From positions 372,001 to 436,000 of the forward strand of contig NZ_KQ758600.1 in assembly GCF_001457025.1 (NCBI RefSeq): 64,000 bases of DNA, written 5' to 3'. The notes beneath the pieces are model-generated. The model did not search any database. It had not been told where the DNA came from and saw only the letters and a program-made list of their open reading frames with translations. This document shows positions 45,104-54,381 of the stretch, one piece after another (the stretch's first letter is position 1; each line of letters begins with the position of its first letter). A program made the position numbers and the translations under genes. The DNA is from Pseudarthrobacter enclensis. Lineage in GTDB: Bacteria > Actinomycetota > Actinomycetes > Actinomycetales > Micrococcaceae.

Positions 45104-46444
45104 ATGGCGGACAAATACACCCAGTTGGTCAATCAGGGCGTGGGCAAGAGCGTGGCCAGGAAGCTCGGGCTGCCCCAGCCGGCAATCCTGCGCAGGTACC
45201 GGCCCGGCAGCCCGCTGGTTCCCGGACCTGTCGTCGTCCTCGGAGACTCGCCGGCGTCGGACAAACTGGCCGCCGAGCTGCTGTCATGGGAACTGGACAT
45301 CCGCAGGCACGCGGTCCCGCGGGAAAAACTCGGAGCCATCATCCTGGTCCTGGACAATGTCCAGCGCCCGGAAGACCTTGGCAGGCCCGTCCTTGCGGCG
45401 GCGGCTTCCCTCCGTGACCTTGCCCCCGGGGCGCGGGTCCTCACCGTGTCCCGGCCGGCAGCCACGGCAGCAAGCCCGGCCATCGCCGCCGCCCGGCAGG
45501 GAATCGACGGACTGCTCCGTTCGCTGGCCAAGGAACTCCGCGCCGGAGCCACCGGCAACGGTATCCTCCTTGCCGACGATGTTGAGGCGACCAGTCCCAG
45601 CGCCCTCGGCGCCGTGCGCTTCTTCCTGTCCGGACGTTCGGCTTTCGTGGACGGCCAGTTCCTGACGGTCTCAGGACAGGGCGGCACCTTGCCGCCGCAG
45701 GCCGATACGCCCCTGGCGGGCAAGGTCGCCGTCGTGACCGGTGCGGCGCGGGGGATCGGCGCCGACATCGCGCGGACCCTGCACCGCGACGGCGCCACCC
45801 TGGTGGTGGTCGATCTGCCGTCCGCGGGCGACCACCTTGCGGCGGTGGCCAACGAGGTCAAGGGAACAGCCCTGCAGCTTGACATCACACGGGACGACGC
45901 CGGCCAGCGGATGATCGACCATGCGGTGCAGCGGCACGGCCGCCTGGACATCGTCATCCACAACGCGGGCATCACCCGGGACAAGCTGCTGGCCAACATG
46001 GACCCTGCACGGTGGGACTCTGTCATCAACATCAACATCGCCTCGCAGTTGCGGATCAACGAGGCACTTCTCGCCTCCAAACACTTCCGGTCCGCACCCC
46101 GTATCGTGTCGGTAGCGTCCACCAGCGGGATCGCCGGGAACCGGGGCCAGACCAACTATGCGGCCTCCAAGGGAGGGGTCATGGGAATGGTCAGGGCCAC
46201 TGCCTCGCTGATGGCCGGCAACGGCGGCAGCATCAACGCCGTGGCGCCGGGGTTCATTGAAACCGAGATGACCTCCCGGATTCCCCTGGCGCTGCGGGAA
46301 ACAGCCCGCCGCCTGAATTCCCTGAAGCAGGGCGGCCAACCGGTGGACGTCGCCGAAGCCATTGCCTTCCTTGCCAGTGACGCGGCCGCCGGGATCAACG
46401 GCGAAGTCCTGAGGGTATGCGGACAGAACCTGGTGGGGGCGTGA
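45104..46444 (+). CDS. fabG: High-molecular-weight 3-oxoacyl reductase, FabG4-like
   Basis: Protein of 446 residues in two parts. Residues 1-200 are a degenerate flavodoxin-like domain without a catalytic set. The C-terminal SDR domain has TGAARGIG near 212 and the Ser/Tyr/Lys site in SVASTSG with YAASK. This two-domain layout is that of mycobacterial FabG4 (Rv0242c), a NADH-dependent reductase of longer ketoacyl-CoA or ACP. It begins 9 bases after fadA, and its TGA overlaps the maoC ATG by one base. Confidence 0.92.
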   Translation: MADKYTQLVNQGVGKSVARKLGLPQPAILRRYRPGSPLVPGPVVVLGDSPASDKLAAELLSWELDIRRHAVPREKLGAIILVLDNVQRPEDLGRPVLAAAASLRDLAPGARVLTVSRPAATAASPAIAAARQGIDGLLRSLAKELRAGATGNGILLADDVEATSPSALGAVRFFLSGRSAFVDGQFLTVSGQGGTLPPQADTPLAGKVAVVTGAARGIGADIARTLHRDGATLVVVDLPSAGDHLAAVANEVKGTALQLDITRDDAGQRMIDHAVQRHGRLDIVIHNAGITRDKLLANMDPARWDSVININIASQLRINEALLASKHFRSAPRIVSVASTSGIAGNRGQTNYAASKGGVMGMVRATASLMAGNGGSINAVAPGFIETEMTSRIPLALRETARRLNSLKQGGQPVDVAEAIAFLASDAAAGINGEVLRVCGQNLVGA

Positions 46445-47412
46445 TGGCAGCACGGCCGGTGGTCCTGGGGGAGATGCCGTCGCTTTCGAAGCTGTACGTC
46501 AACGCGGCAGCCCAGGCGGCCCGCCACCGGCTGCTGGGTTCGGGGAATGCGGCTGTCCTCCCGGAGGAGGGCCACCAGGTCCGCGGAGTAACGGTGGACG
46601 TGGCCAACCTCACCGCCTACCAGCACCTCTTGGGGGAAACGGCCAGCGACGTACTGCCCGCCGGTTTCGTCCACGCCCTGGCCTTTCCGCTGGCCATGAG
46701 CGTGATGAACCGGGACGACTTCCCGCTGCCGCTGCTGGGCATGATCCACCTGCGCAACAGGGTGGAGCAGCGCGTCCCGCTGGTGTTTACCCAACCGCTG
46801 GACATCACCGCCCACGTGGAAAACCTGCAGGGGCACCGCTCCGGGACCCAGGTGGATGTGGTGGCCGAAGTCCGGAAGTCGGGCACCGGCGCCGTGTGCT
46901 GGCGGGGCGTGTCCACCTACCTGGCGAAAGGCGTCTTCCTGCCGGGGATCGACAAACCGGCGGCCCACCCGGCCAGGGAGGAGTTCAGGGCACCCGACCC
47001 GACGGCGCTGTGGCAGCTGGGCGTTGATACCGGCCGCGCCTATGCCGCCGTGTCCGGTGACTTCAACCCCATCCACTTGAGCGTGCTGTCCGCCAAGGCC
47101 TTGGGGATGCGCAGGTCCATTGCACACGGCATGTACCTGGCCTCGAGGGCGCTCGCCGACGTCGGACCGTCGCGCGGAGATTCCTTCACCTGGGAGGTGG
47201 AGTTCGACGCGCCTGTCTTCCTGCCGTGCCGGGTGGCCCTGGACATCAGCACCGAACAGGAAACGTCCGGAGCGTGGAAGCGGTCGGACTTCGTGGCCTG
47301 GAATCCCCATTCCGGCAGGCGCCACTTCAAGGGTTCAGTCGCTTCGGCTGATGTGGACGCAGGGGCGCCTGGCCGGGAAGACCAGGTCCAGGCCACGCAC
47401 GTCAGCCAGTAG
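46444..47412 (+). CDS. MaoC-like enoyl-CoA/ACP hydratase
   Basis: Double hot-dog protein of 322 residues. The N-terminal half contains PLPLLGMIHLRN, and the C-terminal half the hydratase motif YAAVSGDFNPIHLS (catalytic Asp-x4-His) followed by SIAHGMYL. It hydrates enoyl-CoA or dehydrates 3-hydroxyacyl-CoA, matching FabG4 in function. The layout equals HtdX (Rv0241c) of M. tuberculosis. Its last 11 bases overlap the end of the FUSC gene on the opposite strand. Confidence 0.9.
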   Translation: MAARPVVLGEMPSLSKLYVNAAAQAARHRLLGSGNAAVLPEEGHQVRGVTVDVANLTAYQHLLGETASDVLPAGFVHALAFPLAMSVMNRDDFPLPLLGMIHLRNRVEQRVPLVFTQPLDITAHVENLQGHRSGTQVDVVAEVRKSGTGAVCWRGVSTYLAKGVFLPGIDKPAAHPAREEFRAPDPTALWQLGVDTGRAYAAVSGDFNPIHLSVLSAKALGMRRSIAHGMYLASRALADVGPSRGDSFTWEVEFDAPVFLPCRVALDISTEQETSGAWKRSDFVAWNPHSGRRHFKGSVASADVDAGAPGREDQVQATHVSQ

Positions 47413-48523
47413 GGCGCACGGCGCGCAGGATGCGGTGGAGGCTGAGCAGCAGGGATTCCGACGCCGGCACCTTGCCTTGCTTCTCCGGCTCACGGTCCGC
47501 GGTGGAGGTCATACAGGCCTCCACCGCCGACCTGGCAGCATCGAACCGTTCCTGGTAGCCCTTTTCGTCATCCTCGAAGTAGGAACCCAGCAGTTCGCCG
47601 GTGGCCGTGATGGCTTCCGACAGCGGGCCGCTGTCCTGGACCGGCACGGCATAGGGCACGTCGCTTTCCCAAATCACGTCGGACAGGACGTCCGTCATGT
47701 CCTGGATGTGGAAGGTCACCCGTTCCAGCTCGCGCAGGTTCCGGTAGTCCTTTTCCATGTCCCGCGGGTGGAGGCGCCGGCGGGGGTTGCCGCGACGACT
47801 GGCGTCCGCTTCGCTCACCAGGTGGCGCACGGACCGGGTCGCGGCCGCCAGTTCGTCCGAGCGGCGCGACCACTCCTCGTGTTCGGGCGGCCACTCTTCC
47901 CGGAGGGCCTTGCCCATGTCCGTCAGTTGCGTGCCCAGGGCGCGGCGCAGTTCGTCAAGGCTGGCCGCGGCGGCATTAAAGTGCAGCGGAGGAAAGATCA
48001 GGAAGTTCACGCCGATGCCGATGACCACTCCCACGCCCATCTGCAGGAGGTAGCCGAAGGAAAAGTCGTCGGGATCGCTGTTGCCCACCAGAAGGACCAG
48101 GAGGGCTGCTGTCGGGATCCAGTCCTTGCCCGACCCGATTCCGGGCAGCCCGCCCAGCAGGACGCCGATCCCCATGAAGAACGCCACCGTCAGCGGTGAT
48201 GGGTCGGTGTACGCCACCAGCACGAAGGCCAGCCCGATCCCGACAGCCAGGCCGGCCAGTGCCTGGACCCCTTGGCGGACGGATCCGGCAACGTTGTGGT
48301 ACATCGCCACGAGGGCGCCCAGCGGAGCGTAGTAGGGGTAGTTGGCGGCGGCCCCCGGCATCAGCGGCGCGATCAGGAAAGCCAGGCCGGCAGCGATGGC
48401 TGCCTTGGCCGCCAGCTGGAGCCGCTGGGCGGCGAAGGCTGCCGTCAGGCCCCCGACGGCGCGCTTCAGGATTTCGGTGCCCCGGCCCCATGTGACTTGC
48501 TTTGGCGCTCTCGGCATGCTCAT
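47402..48523 (-). CDS. FUSC/aromatic acid exporter family protein
   Basis: Membrane protein of 373 residues. The first ~190 residues carry about six hydrophobic helices, including [22 protein letters not shown], whose GSVRQG end is typical of half-length FUSC proteins. The remaining ~180 residues are a soluble helical domain. It may export organic acids or other amphipaths. ATG 48523 is 7 bases after TAAGGT (48531-48536), another leaderless start. Its 3' end overlaps maoC by 11 bases, so no terminator separates the convergent operons. Confidence 0.82.
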   Translation of the reverse strand: MSMPRAPKQVTWGRGTEILKRAVGGLTAAFAAQRLQLAAKAAIAAGLAFLIAPLMPGAAANYPYYAPLGALVAMYHNVAGSVRQGVQALAGLAVGIGLAFVLVAYTDPSPLTVAFFMGIGVLLGGLPGIGSGKDWIPTAALLVLLVGNSDPDDFSFGYLLQMGVGVVIGIGVNFLIFPPLHFNAAAASLDELRRALGTQLTDMGKALREEWPPEHEEWSRRSDELAAATRSVRHLVSEADASRRGNPRRRLHPRDMEKDYRNLRELERVTFHIQDMTDVLSDVIWESDVPYAVPVQDSGPLSEAITATGELLGSYFEDDEKGYQERFDAARSAVEACMTSTADREPEKQGKVPASESLLLSLHRILRAVRPTG

Positions 48524-48584
48524 CCGCCCAACCTTAGGGTGGTTTTCCCCCATCCCCAAAAGATGCTGGTCAGGGGCGTTGCCT

Positions 48585-49694
48585 TCATGACAGGGCTGCA
48601 GCCGACCTTCGGATTTCCGCTGCCAGCCGGTGTGCCCTGCCGGCCGTCCGCCCTTCTTCGGCACGGCGGGGTATGTAACCGAAGCCCAGTGAGTACGCCG
48701 GGTCCGCGAAACCCAGCGCCGCATTGGCGCCCTCATGGCCGAAGGCCCGGTGGCTGCCAAAGTTCCGTGACGGGTGGGGTTTCATGAAGACCACGGCGAA
48801 GGCGTTGTCCAGGCCGGAAGACCGGTCCAGGCCCCATACCTGTTCAGCGGACATCAGGCGGATGGTGTCCTCGGCCAGGAAAGCCGGGGCGTCGTCCACC
48901 CCCGTCGTTGCCGCTGCATAAAGACGCGCCAGGCCCATCGCCGATCCCACGCCCCCTGCCGCGGACATCCCGGAAGCCCGGACAGTCCTGATGTTCGGCA
49001 ACTCCATGATCCCGCTGACGGGGGAGTTGGCGTTAAGGCCCTCCAGGCTGAGCGGGTCCAGCCACTGCTGGCCGTCGTCGTCGGCATACAGGACGTCGCG
49101 GTACCGGGGCTCCAGCGCGGCGGGCAGGCCGAGGAAGAAATCCACGCGGTGGGGCTGACGGATCCTTTGTTCGTACAGCTCCTGAAGGGTTGATCCGGAC
49201 GTGCGGCGGCAGAGCTCTTCCATAATGATGCCGATGGTGAGGGCGTGGTAGCCGAACTGCCGGCCTGGCCGCCATAGGGGAGGACTCGCGGCGAGACGGG
49301 CAGCGGCAGCGGGGGTGGTGAACCCGTCCACCGGGAAGCCGCCTTCAATGCCCGGGACCCCCGCCTGGTGGGAGAGTGCTTCCCGCACCTTCAGCCTGTC
49401 CTTGCCGTGGGCGCCGAACTCAGGCCAGTAATGCGCCACTGGACGGTCAAGGTCGAGCGCGCCGTCCTGAACCAGCAGGGCGATGACCATGGCGGCAACA
49501 CCCTTGGAGCAGGAGTAGGCCCCGGTGAGCGTGTCCGGCCCCATGTCCGGGCCGCCGGTCAGGTCCACCACAGGGGTCCCCTCGTGGACGGCCGCCAGCT
49601 GGGCGCTGTAGCCGGGGTCTGCGGAAAGGAAGGATTCGAAAAGTTTCAGGACGTTTTCGTAGCCGGGCGACACATGTCCGTGAAGAAGCTGCAT
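48585..49694 (-). CDS. Serine hydrolase, beta-lactamase/EstB family
   Basis: Cytoplasmic esterase-type protein of 369 residues with the class C fold. The Ser61-x-x-Lys64 motif lies in YSCSKG, with the Tyr in FGYHALTIG, and the conserved late motif is HEGANAALGF where class C enzymes have KTG-like elements. No signal peptide is seen, so an esterase or peptidase role is more likely than penicillin resistance. ATG 49694 is 7 bases after TAAGCT (49702-49707), again leaderless. Confidence 0.88.
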   Translation of the reverse strand: MQLLHGHVSPGYENVLKLFESFLSADPGYSAQLAAVHEGTPVVDLTGGPDMGPDTLTGAYSCSKGVAAMVIALLVQDGALDLDRPVAHYWPEFGAHGKDRLKVREALSHQAGVPGIEGGFPVDGFTTPAAAARLAASPPLWRPGRQFGYHALTIGIIMEELCRRTSGSTLQELYEQRIRQPHRVDFFLGLPAALEPRYRDVLYADDDGQQWLDPLSLEGLNANSPVSGIMELPNIRTVRASGMSAAGGVGSAMGLARLYAAATTGVDDAPAFLAEDTIRLMSAEQVWGLDRSSGLDNAFAVVFMKPHPSRNFGSHRAFGHEGANAALGFADPAYSLGFGYIPRRAEEGRTAGRAHRLAAEIRRSAAALS

Positions 49695-49729
49695 GGCGCC
49701 CAGCTTAGCCGGAAATCGCTTTCCAGCCC

Positions 49730-50809
49730 TTAGCCGGCCCCGTGTCCGGCTGCCACTTCCTCGCCCTGCCTGACCGGCCCGGGCGGCGTTCCGTCTCCGA
49801 AGGGGCGGCCGCCAAGTTCCTCCCGCCCATGGGCGCTGAGCCAGCCGCCCAGGTCGGGACCGGCGGGAACGATGCCCGTGGGATTGATGTCCTCATGAAC
49901 GATGTAATAGTGCTGCTTAATCTGCACGAAGTCCGTGGTGTCACCGAAGCCGGGTGTCTGGAACAGGTCCCGGGCGTAGCCCCAGAGCGCAGGCATTTCG
50001 CTGAGCTTTTGCCGGTTGCACTTGAAATGGCCGTGGTAGACGGCGTCGAACCGCGCCAAGGTGGTGAACAGGCGGACGTCGGCTTCGGTGATGGTGTCAC
50101 CCACCAGGTACCGCTGCCGGGAGAGCCGCTCTTCCAGCCAGTCGAGGGCGGTCCACAGCCGCTGGTAGGCGGCGTCATAGGCTTCCTGCGATCCGGCGAA
50201 ACCGCACCGGTATACGCCGTTGTTGACTTCGGTGAATACGCGTTTGTTCACGGTGTCGATCTCTTCGCGCAGGCGCCCGGGGTACAGGTCGGGCGCTCCG
50301 GGCCGGTGATACCTGGTCCACTCCGTGGAGAAATCGAGCGTGATTTGGGGAAAGTTGTTCGTGACCACGCCCCCGGTGGCCACGTCCACGATGGCGGGGA
50401 CCGTGATGCCGCGGGGGTAGTTCGGGAATCGCTTGAAATAGGCCTCCTGCAGCCGCTCGATGCCCAGGACGGGGTCGCGGCCGTCGGGGTCCAGGTCGAA
50501 GGTCCATGACCGCGCGTCGTGGGTGGGCCCCGGCTGGCCCAGCGATATTGCCTCCTCCAGGCCCAGCAGCCGCCGGACAATGACCGTGCGGTTGGCCCAC
50601 GGACAGGCGCGGGCAGCGATCAGCCGGTAACGACCGGCTTCAACGGGCCAGCCCGGCTCACCGTTGACGCCCGGCCTGCCGTCGCTGGTGATGCGGTCTT
50701 CGATGTAGTTGGTGTCGCGGGTAAATTCCTGGCCGCCGGTGACATAGGCACCGCGTGTGCTGTGCTCTGTTCCGCCGGCAGCCTGGGCGCTCTGGGTGTC
50801 GTGGCTCAT
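49730..50809 (-). CDS. Xi-class glutathione transferase / glutathionyl-hydroquinone reductase (Ecm4/YqjG family)
   Basis: Protein of 359 residues. The thioredoxin-like N-terminal part has the Xi-class active-site Cys69 in ACPWAN, and the C-terminal helical domain follows (ITEADVRLFTTLARFD). Family members reduce glutathionyl-hydroquinones. The host probably uses mycothiol (mshC is in this window), so the thiol partner may be mycothiol instead. ATG 50809 is 7 bases after TAGGCT, a leaderless start. It follows the M50 gene by 10 bases. Confidence 0.88.
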   Translation of the reverse strand: MSHDTQSAQAAGGTEHSTRGAYVTGGQEFTRDTNYIEDRITSDGRPGVNGEPGWPVEAGRYRLIAARACPWANRTVIVRRLLGLEEAISLGQPGPTHDARSWTFDLDPDGRDPVLGIERLQEAYFKRFPNYPRGITVPAIVDVATGGVVTNNFPQITLDFSTEWTRYHRPGAPDLYPGRLREEIDTVNKRVFTEVNNGVYRCGFAGSQEAYDAAYQRLWTALDWLEERLSRQRYLVGDTITEADVRLFTTLARFDAVYHGHFKCNRQKLSEMPALWGYARDLFQTPGFGDTTDFVQIKQHYYIVHEDINPTGIVPAGPDLGGWLSAHGREELGGRPFGDGTPPGPVRQGEEVAAGHGAG

Positions 50810-50819
50810 GCCCCCAAGC

Positions 50820-51560
50820 CTATGCCCCGGCAGAGAGGACCGCTGCGACAGGCTGGATTGCCAGGGCCCAGGCGCCGCCCACGGCTGTCATGAAAAGGAA
50901 GATCCAGATGCCCGAGGGGACAGAGGTGGCCCTGTACAGGATGTAGGCGTCCGAGGTGGCGAGCCGGCTGCGCCGCCGGAAATGGACGTGGACCAGTTTG
51001 ACCAGGTCCCTCACCGCACCGACGAGCAGTGCGAGGCCCAGAGCAACAGCAACGTGGCCAATGAACCCGCCGGGAACCAGCAGGAGCAGGGCCAGCGCCC
51101 CCGCAATCGCAGCGGCCGTGATCAGGTATCCTGCCGGATTTCGCAGGAACACCAACGTTGACGCCAGAGCCGCGGCACCGGCAGCAATGGACGCCGGTCC
51201 CCAGCCGTGGAATCCGCACAGGACAAACGCGGCCCCCACCACAGCAGGCACGGGGTAGCCCCAAAAACAGGACCACACCGTGGCGGCCTTGCTGCGGCTG
51301 TATGTGGTGGTGGTCCCCGAATGGTCCAGGCGAAGGTGGATCGCCGAGAGCCGTTGGCCGCTGGTGACGGCGGCGAAGGCATGGCCGAGCTCGTGGGCCG
51401 CGGTGGTCAACAGGCCGAAATACTTCCACGAACGCCGCGGCACCGACAGCGCAGCGGCCGCCACAATGGCCAGGATGAGCTCTACGGAAGTGACCGGGGG
51501 CGGTGCTGTGCGGCTGACCGCCGACAGCAACGTCTCCCACAGGCCGGCAGGGCTGCTCAT
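50820..51560 (-). CDS. M50B-type membrane metallopeptidase
   Basis: Multi-pass membrane protein of 246 residues. The zinc motif His56-Glu-Leu-Gly-His60 (AAHELGHAF) sits in the second hydrophobic region. In the later NPxG stretch the residue usually Asp is Ala (RNPAGYL); RDLVKL further on may provide the third ligand. Substrate unknown; relatives do intramembrane proteolysis. It sits upstream of the Xi-class transferase on the same strand. Confidence 0.8.
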   Translation of the reverse strand: MSSPAGLWETLLSAVSRTAPPPVTSVELILAIVAAAALSVPRRSWKYFGLLTTAAHELGHAFAAVTSGQRLSAIHLRLDHSGTTTTYSRSKAATVWSCFWGYPVPAVVGAAFVLCGFHGWGPASIAAGAAALASTLVFLRNPAGYLITAAAIAGALALLLLVPGGFIGHVAVALGLALLVGAVRDLVKLVHVHFRRRSRLATSDAYILYRATSVPSGIWIFLFMTAVGGAWALAIQPVAAVLSAGA

Positions 51561-51640
51561 CCGGACGTCCCGGGATTCGTCAGGTGATGGCTTTCCACGG
51601 CTGCAACGCTACCGGGCGAAACTGGGTGGTCCCTTAACGC

Positions 51641-51670
51641 CGGAAGGCACGCCCGTGGGCGTGCCTTCCG
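51641..51670. terminator. Terminator after the DUF4193 gene
   Basis: Perfect 14-bp inverted repeat CGGAAGGCACGCCC / GGGCGTGCCTTCCG with a 2-base centre, 44 bases past the DUF4193 stop on the minus strand. Confidence 0.75.
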
Positions 51671-51713
51671 TTGTGGCCGGACCGGCAGCGGTCCGCGGAC
51701 TGTGATCCGGAAA

Positions 51714-52016
51714 TCAGCCTTCGCACTCAACGCAGTAGCTGTGGCCGTCCTTCTGCCGCGCTATCTGGGACCGGTGCCGGACCAGGAAGCAGGAGTAGCA
51801 GGTGAACTCGTCCTCTGCCTGGGGGATGACCTGCACCACGAGTTCCTCGGCAACGAACTCGCCGCCCGGAACGCCGGCGCTGTCAAGCCCGTCCGCCTCA
51901 TCCAGCTCAAGGACCACGCTGCGTGCGTCGGGAGCATTGGCTGACTGGAGCTGCTCGAGCGAGTTGTCCTGCGACTCCTTGACGTCGGAGCGCAGTTCAT
52001 CATAATCGGTTGCCAA
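51714..52016 (-). CDS. DUF4193 zinc-ribbon protein
   Basis: Protein of 100 residues starting MATDYDELRSD from a TTG codon. The acidic first two thirds are followed by DEFTCYSCFLVRHRSQIA and CVEC. Cys73, Cys76, Cys95 and Cys98 form a zinc ribbon. DUF4193 is restricted to actinobacteria and is highly conserved, with unknown function; resemblance to small RNA polymerase-associated proteins is only suggestive. A purine-rich GAGAAG lies before the TTG. It is divergent from the glycosyltransferase pair. Confidence 0.9.
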   Translation of the reverse strand: MATDYDELRSDVKESQDNSLEQLQSANAPDARSVVLELDEADGLDSAGVPGGEFVAEELVVQVIPQAEDEFTCYSCFLVRHRSQIARQKDGHSYCVECEG

Positions 52017-52225
52017 TTTAGGTGCTTCTCTTTTCTTTGGTTGGCCTGTCGCGTATGAAACGTACAGCATCAGGCAGGTATTCCCCAAGAGAGGGAGTAT
52101 ATTCGCTCCGCTCCTGGGTACTGGTACATCGGGACAGCCGCGGCTCCGGAAGCCGGAAAGCGGCTGCAAAAACCGTCCGGGGGCACCAACTCGACGCGTG
52201 CCCCCTCCGATCCAGAGGGGTGTCA

Positions 52226-53362
52226 GTGGAACAACGTACGGCGGAGTCCGGTGGTGCCGCGGTTGCGGCGGTGGGTGTGGGACCGGTCCTTGAAAAGTTC
52301 GACGGCGTCTCCCGGATTGCCGTGCTTCGCGGCGGCGGACTCGGGGACCTGATGTTCGCCATCCCGGCGATGGCGGCGCTGAAAGCCGCCTATCCGACGT
52401 CCACCCTGACGCTCCTGGGGACTCCGGTCCACCAGGCGCTGCTTGCCGCCGTCGAGAGCCCCGTGGACGAGGTGTGCGTGCTGCCGTATGCCGAAGGCGT
52501 CCGGCCCGGGACGGAAGATCCCGCGGACCTCGAAGCGTTCTTCACCAGCATGAGGGAACGCAGGTTCGACCTCGCCGTCCAGCTCCACGGGGGTGGCCGG
52601 TATTCCAATCCCTTCCTGCTCCGCCTCGGTGCACGCCATACAGTAGGAACCCGCACCCCCGATGCGGCCGGCCTCGAGCGCACAGTTCCTTATATCTACT
52701 ATCAGCATGAGCCACTGCGCGCCCTGGAAGTGGCGGGGTTTGCCGGCGCTGCTCCCGTAGACCTGGAAGCCCGGCTTGCTCCCCGGGTGCGGGGCGGCCA
52801 GGACATGACCGCAAAAGACAGCAGCCCCATGGTGGTGATCCATCCCGGCGCAACGGATCCCCGGCGCCGCTGGCCGGCGGAACAGTTCGCCGAACTCGCA
52901 GCGGCGTGCGCGGCCGACGGCGGCCGCGTTGCCATCGTCGGTGATGCCGGCGAACAGCAACTGGCTGAACATATCGTGGCCCTGGCCTCATCCCCGGCGG
53001 TGCAGTCCGTGGCCGGAAAACTGGACATGGCGGGACTCGTGGCGCTGTTGGCCGGGGCGGCCGTCGTCGTGGGCAACGACAGCGGCCCCCGCCACCTCGC
53101 CCAGGCCCTGGGGATTCCAACGGTGGGCATCTTCTGGGTGGGGAATGTGATCAATGCGGGCGCACTGGCCAGGACCCTCCACCGGATCCACATGGCTTGG
53201 GTCACTGCCTGCCCCGTGTGCGGGATCGATGTGACCCAGGTGGGATGGACGGCGCCGCGGTGCGGGCACGACGAGTCCGCGGTGGCCGCTGTCCAGGTTC
53301 AGGACGTCCTTGAGGACGTCAGGAGCCTGCTCGCCACGACGCTCGGCCGGGAGGCGGCGTGA
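52226..53362 (+). CDS. Glycosyltransferase family 9 protein
   Basis: GT-B enzyme of 378 residues resembling heptosyltransferases. Blocks are VLRGGGLGDLMFAIPAM near the start, a middle HPGATDPRRRWPAEQF that contacts the nucleotide sugar, and GNDSGPRHLAQALGIPTVG. The organism has no lipopolysaccharide, so it likely adds a sugar to another cell-surface or small-molecule acceptor. GTG 52226 has AGAGGGG upstream; the in-frame GTG 52220 is possible. It overlaps the next GT9 gene by 4 bases. Confidence 0.87.
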   Translation: MEQRTAESGGAAVAAVGVGPVLEKFDGVSRIAVLRGGGLGDLMFAIPAMAALKAAYPTSTLTLLGTPVHQALLAAVESPVDEVCVLPYAEGVRPGTEDPADLEAFFTSMRERRFDLAVQLHGGGRYSNPFLLRLGARHTVGTRTPDAAGLERTVPYIYYQHEPLRALEVAGFAGAAPVDLEARLAPRVRGGQDMTAKDSSPMVVIHPGATDPRRRWPAEQFAELAAACAADGGRVAIVGDAGEQQLAEHIVALASSPAVQSVAGKLDMAGLVALLAGAAVVVGNDSGPRHLAQALGIPTVGIFWVGNVINAGALARTLHRIHMAWVTACPVCGIDVTQVGWTAPRCGHDESAVAAVQVQDVLEDVRSLLATTLGREAA

Positions 53363-54324
53363 CCGGGGCGGAGGAGGGCGTACGAGCGGGTGCGGACGGA
53401 AGGCCGGAACTGCTGGTCCTGCGGGCGCTTAAGCTCGGCGACCTCCTGGTCGCCGTCCCCGCGCTCAAGGCCATCCGCAGGCACTTCCCGGAGCACAGGC
53501 TGCGGTACGCGGCACAGGGGTGGTTGGCCGAGGCACTTGACCTGGTGGGAGGGTATGAGCTGCTGCCCACCCACGGACTTGATGAGCCGCTGGCCGTGGC
53601 GCCCGGGACAGTGGACGTGGCGATCAACCTGCACGGCAACGGTCCCGAGAGCGCGGGCCGGATCGAAGCCCTTCGGGCCCGGCGCTCCATCGGCTACCAG
53701 AGCCGCCACCGGAGCGGTCCCGGCTGGCGGGCCGAACTGCACGAGCGGGAACGCTGGACGCACCTGCTGGACTGGCACGGGATCGAGGCCGACCCCATGG
53801 ACCTGCACCTGGACCGTCCGCGCGTACCCGGGGCTGCCCCCCGAGCTGCTGCGGTGCATGTCGGTGCGGCCTATGGAAGCCGGTTGTGGCCGGCAGAACG
53901 GTTCGCTGCCGTAGCCGCGCAACTGCACCGCGCCGGCCACCAGGTGGTCTTCACTGGAGGTGCGGCGGAAAAGGAGCGCGCCTCGGCAGTGGCACGGCTT
54001 GCAGGCCTTCCGGACGAAGCAGTCCTGGCCGGCCGGCTGGGCCTGGCCGAATTCGCCGCCACCATTGCAGAGGCCACAGTGGTGGTCACCGCCGACACAG
54101 GGGCCGCGCACTTGGCCTCTGCCTACGGCACGCCGTCCGTGGTGCTTTTCGGCCCGGCTCCGCCGGAAATCTGGGGCCCGCCGCCCGGTCCCCATATCGT
54201 GTTGACCCGTGCAGAACTGCGGCGGGGGGACACCTTCTCCGACCTGCCCGACCCCGCCCTGTTGGCGGTGGAGGTGGATGACGTCCTGGCGGCCGTGGAC
54301 AGGCTCGGCGTGGCAGCAGCTTGA
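53359..54324 (+). CDS. Second glycosyltransferase family 9 protein
   Basis: GT9 protein of 321 residues with VLRALKLGDLLVAVPALKA, a central SRLWPAERF, and TADTGAAHLASAYGTPSVVLFG. It is paired with the preceding GT9 through a 4-base overlap (GTGA). Two heptosyltransferase-like enzymes in tandem suggest sequential transfers onto one acceptor. GTG start. Confidence 0.87.
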   Translation: MTGAEEGVRAGADGRPELLVLRALKLGDLLVAVPALKAIRRHFPEHRLRYAAQGWLAEALDLVGGYELLPTHGLDEPLAVAPGTVDVAINLHGNGPESAGRIEALRARRSIGYQSRHRSGPGWRAELHERERWTHLLDWHGIEADPMDLHLDRPRVPGAAPRAAAVHVGAAYGSRLWPAERFAAVAAQLHRAGHQVVFTGGAAEKERASAVARLAGLPDEAVLAGRLGLAEFAATIAEATVVVTADTGAAHLASAYGTPSVVLFGPAPPEIWGPPPGPHIVLTRAELRRGDTFSDLPDPALLAVEVDDVLAAVDRLGVAAA

Positions 54325-54381
54325 GCAAATATTGTGACTGTCCGCGGTGCCGCAGCACAGCAGAGATCCTAAAATGGAGCC

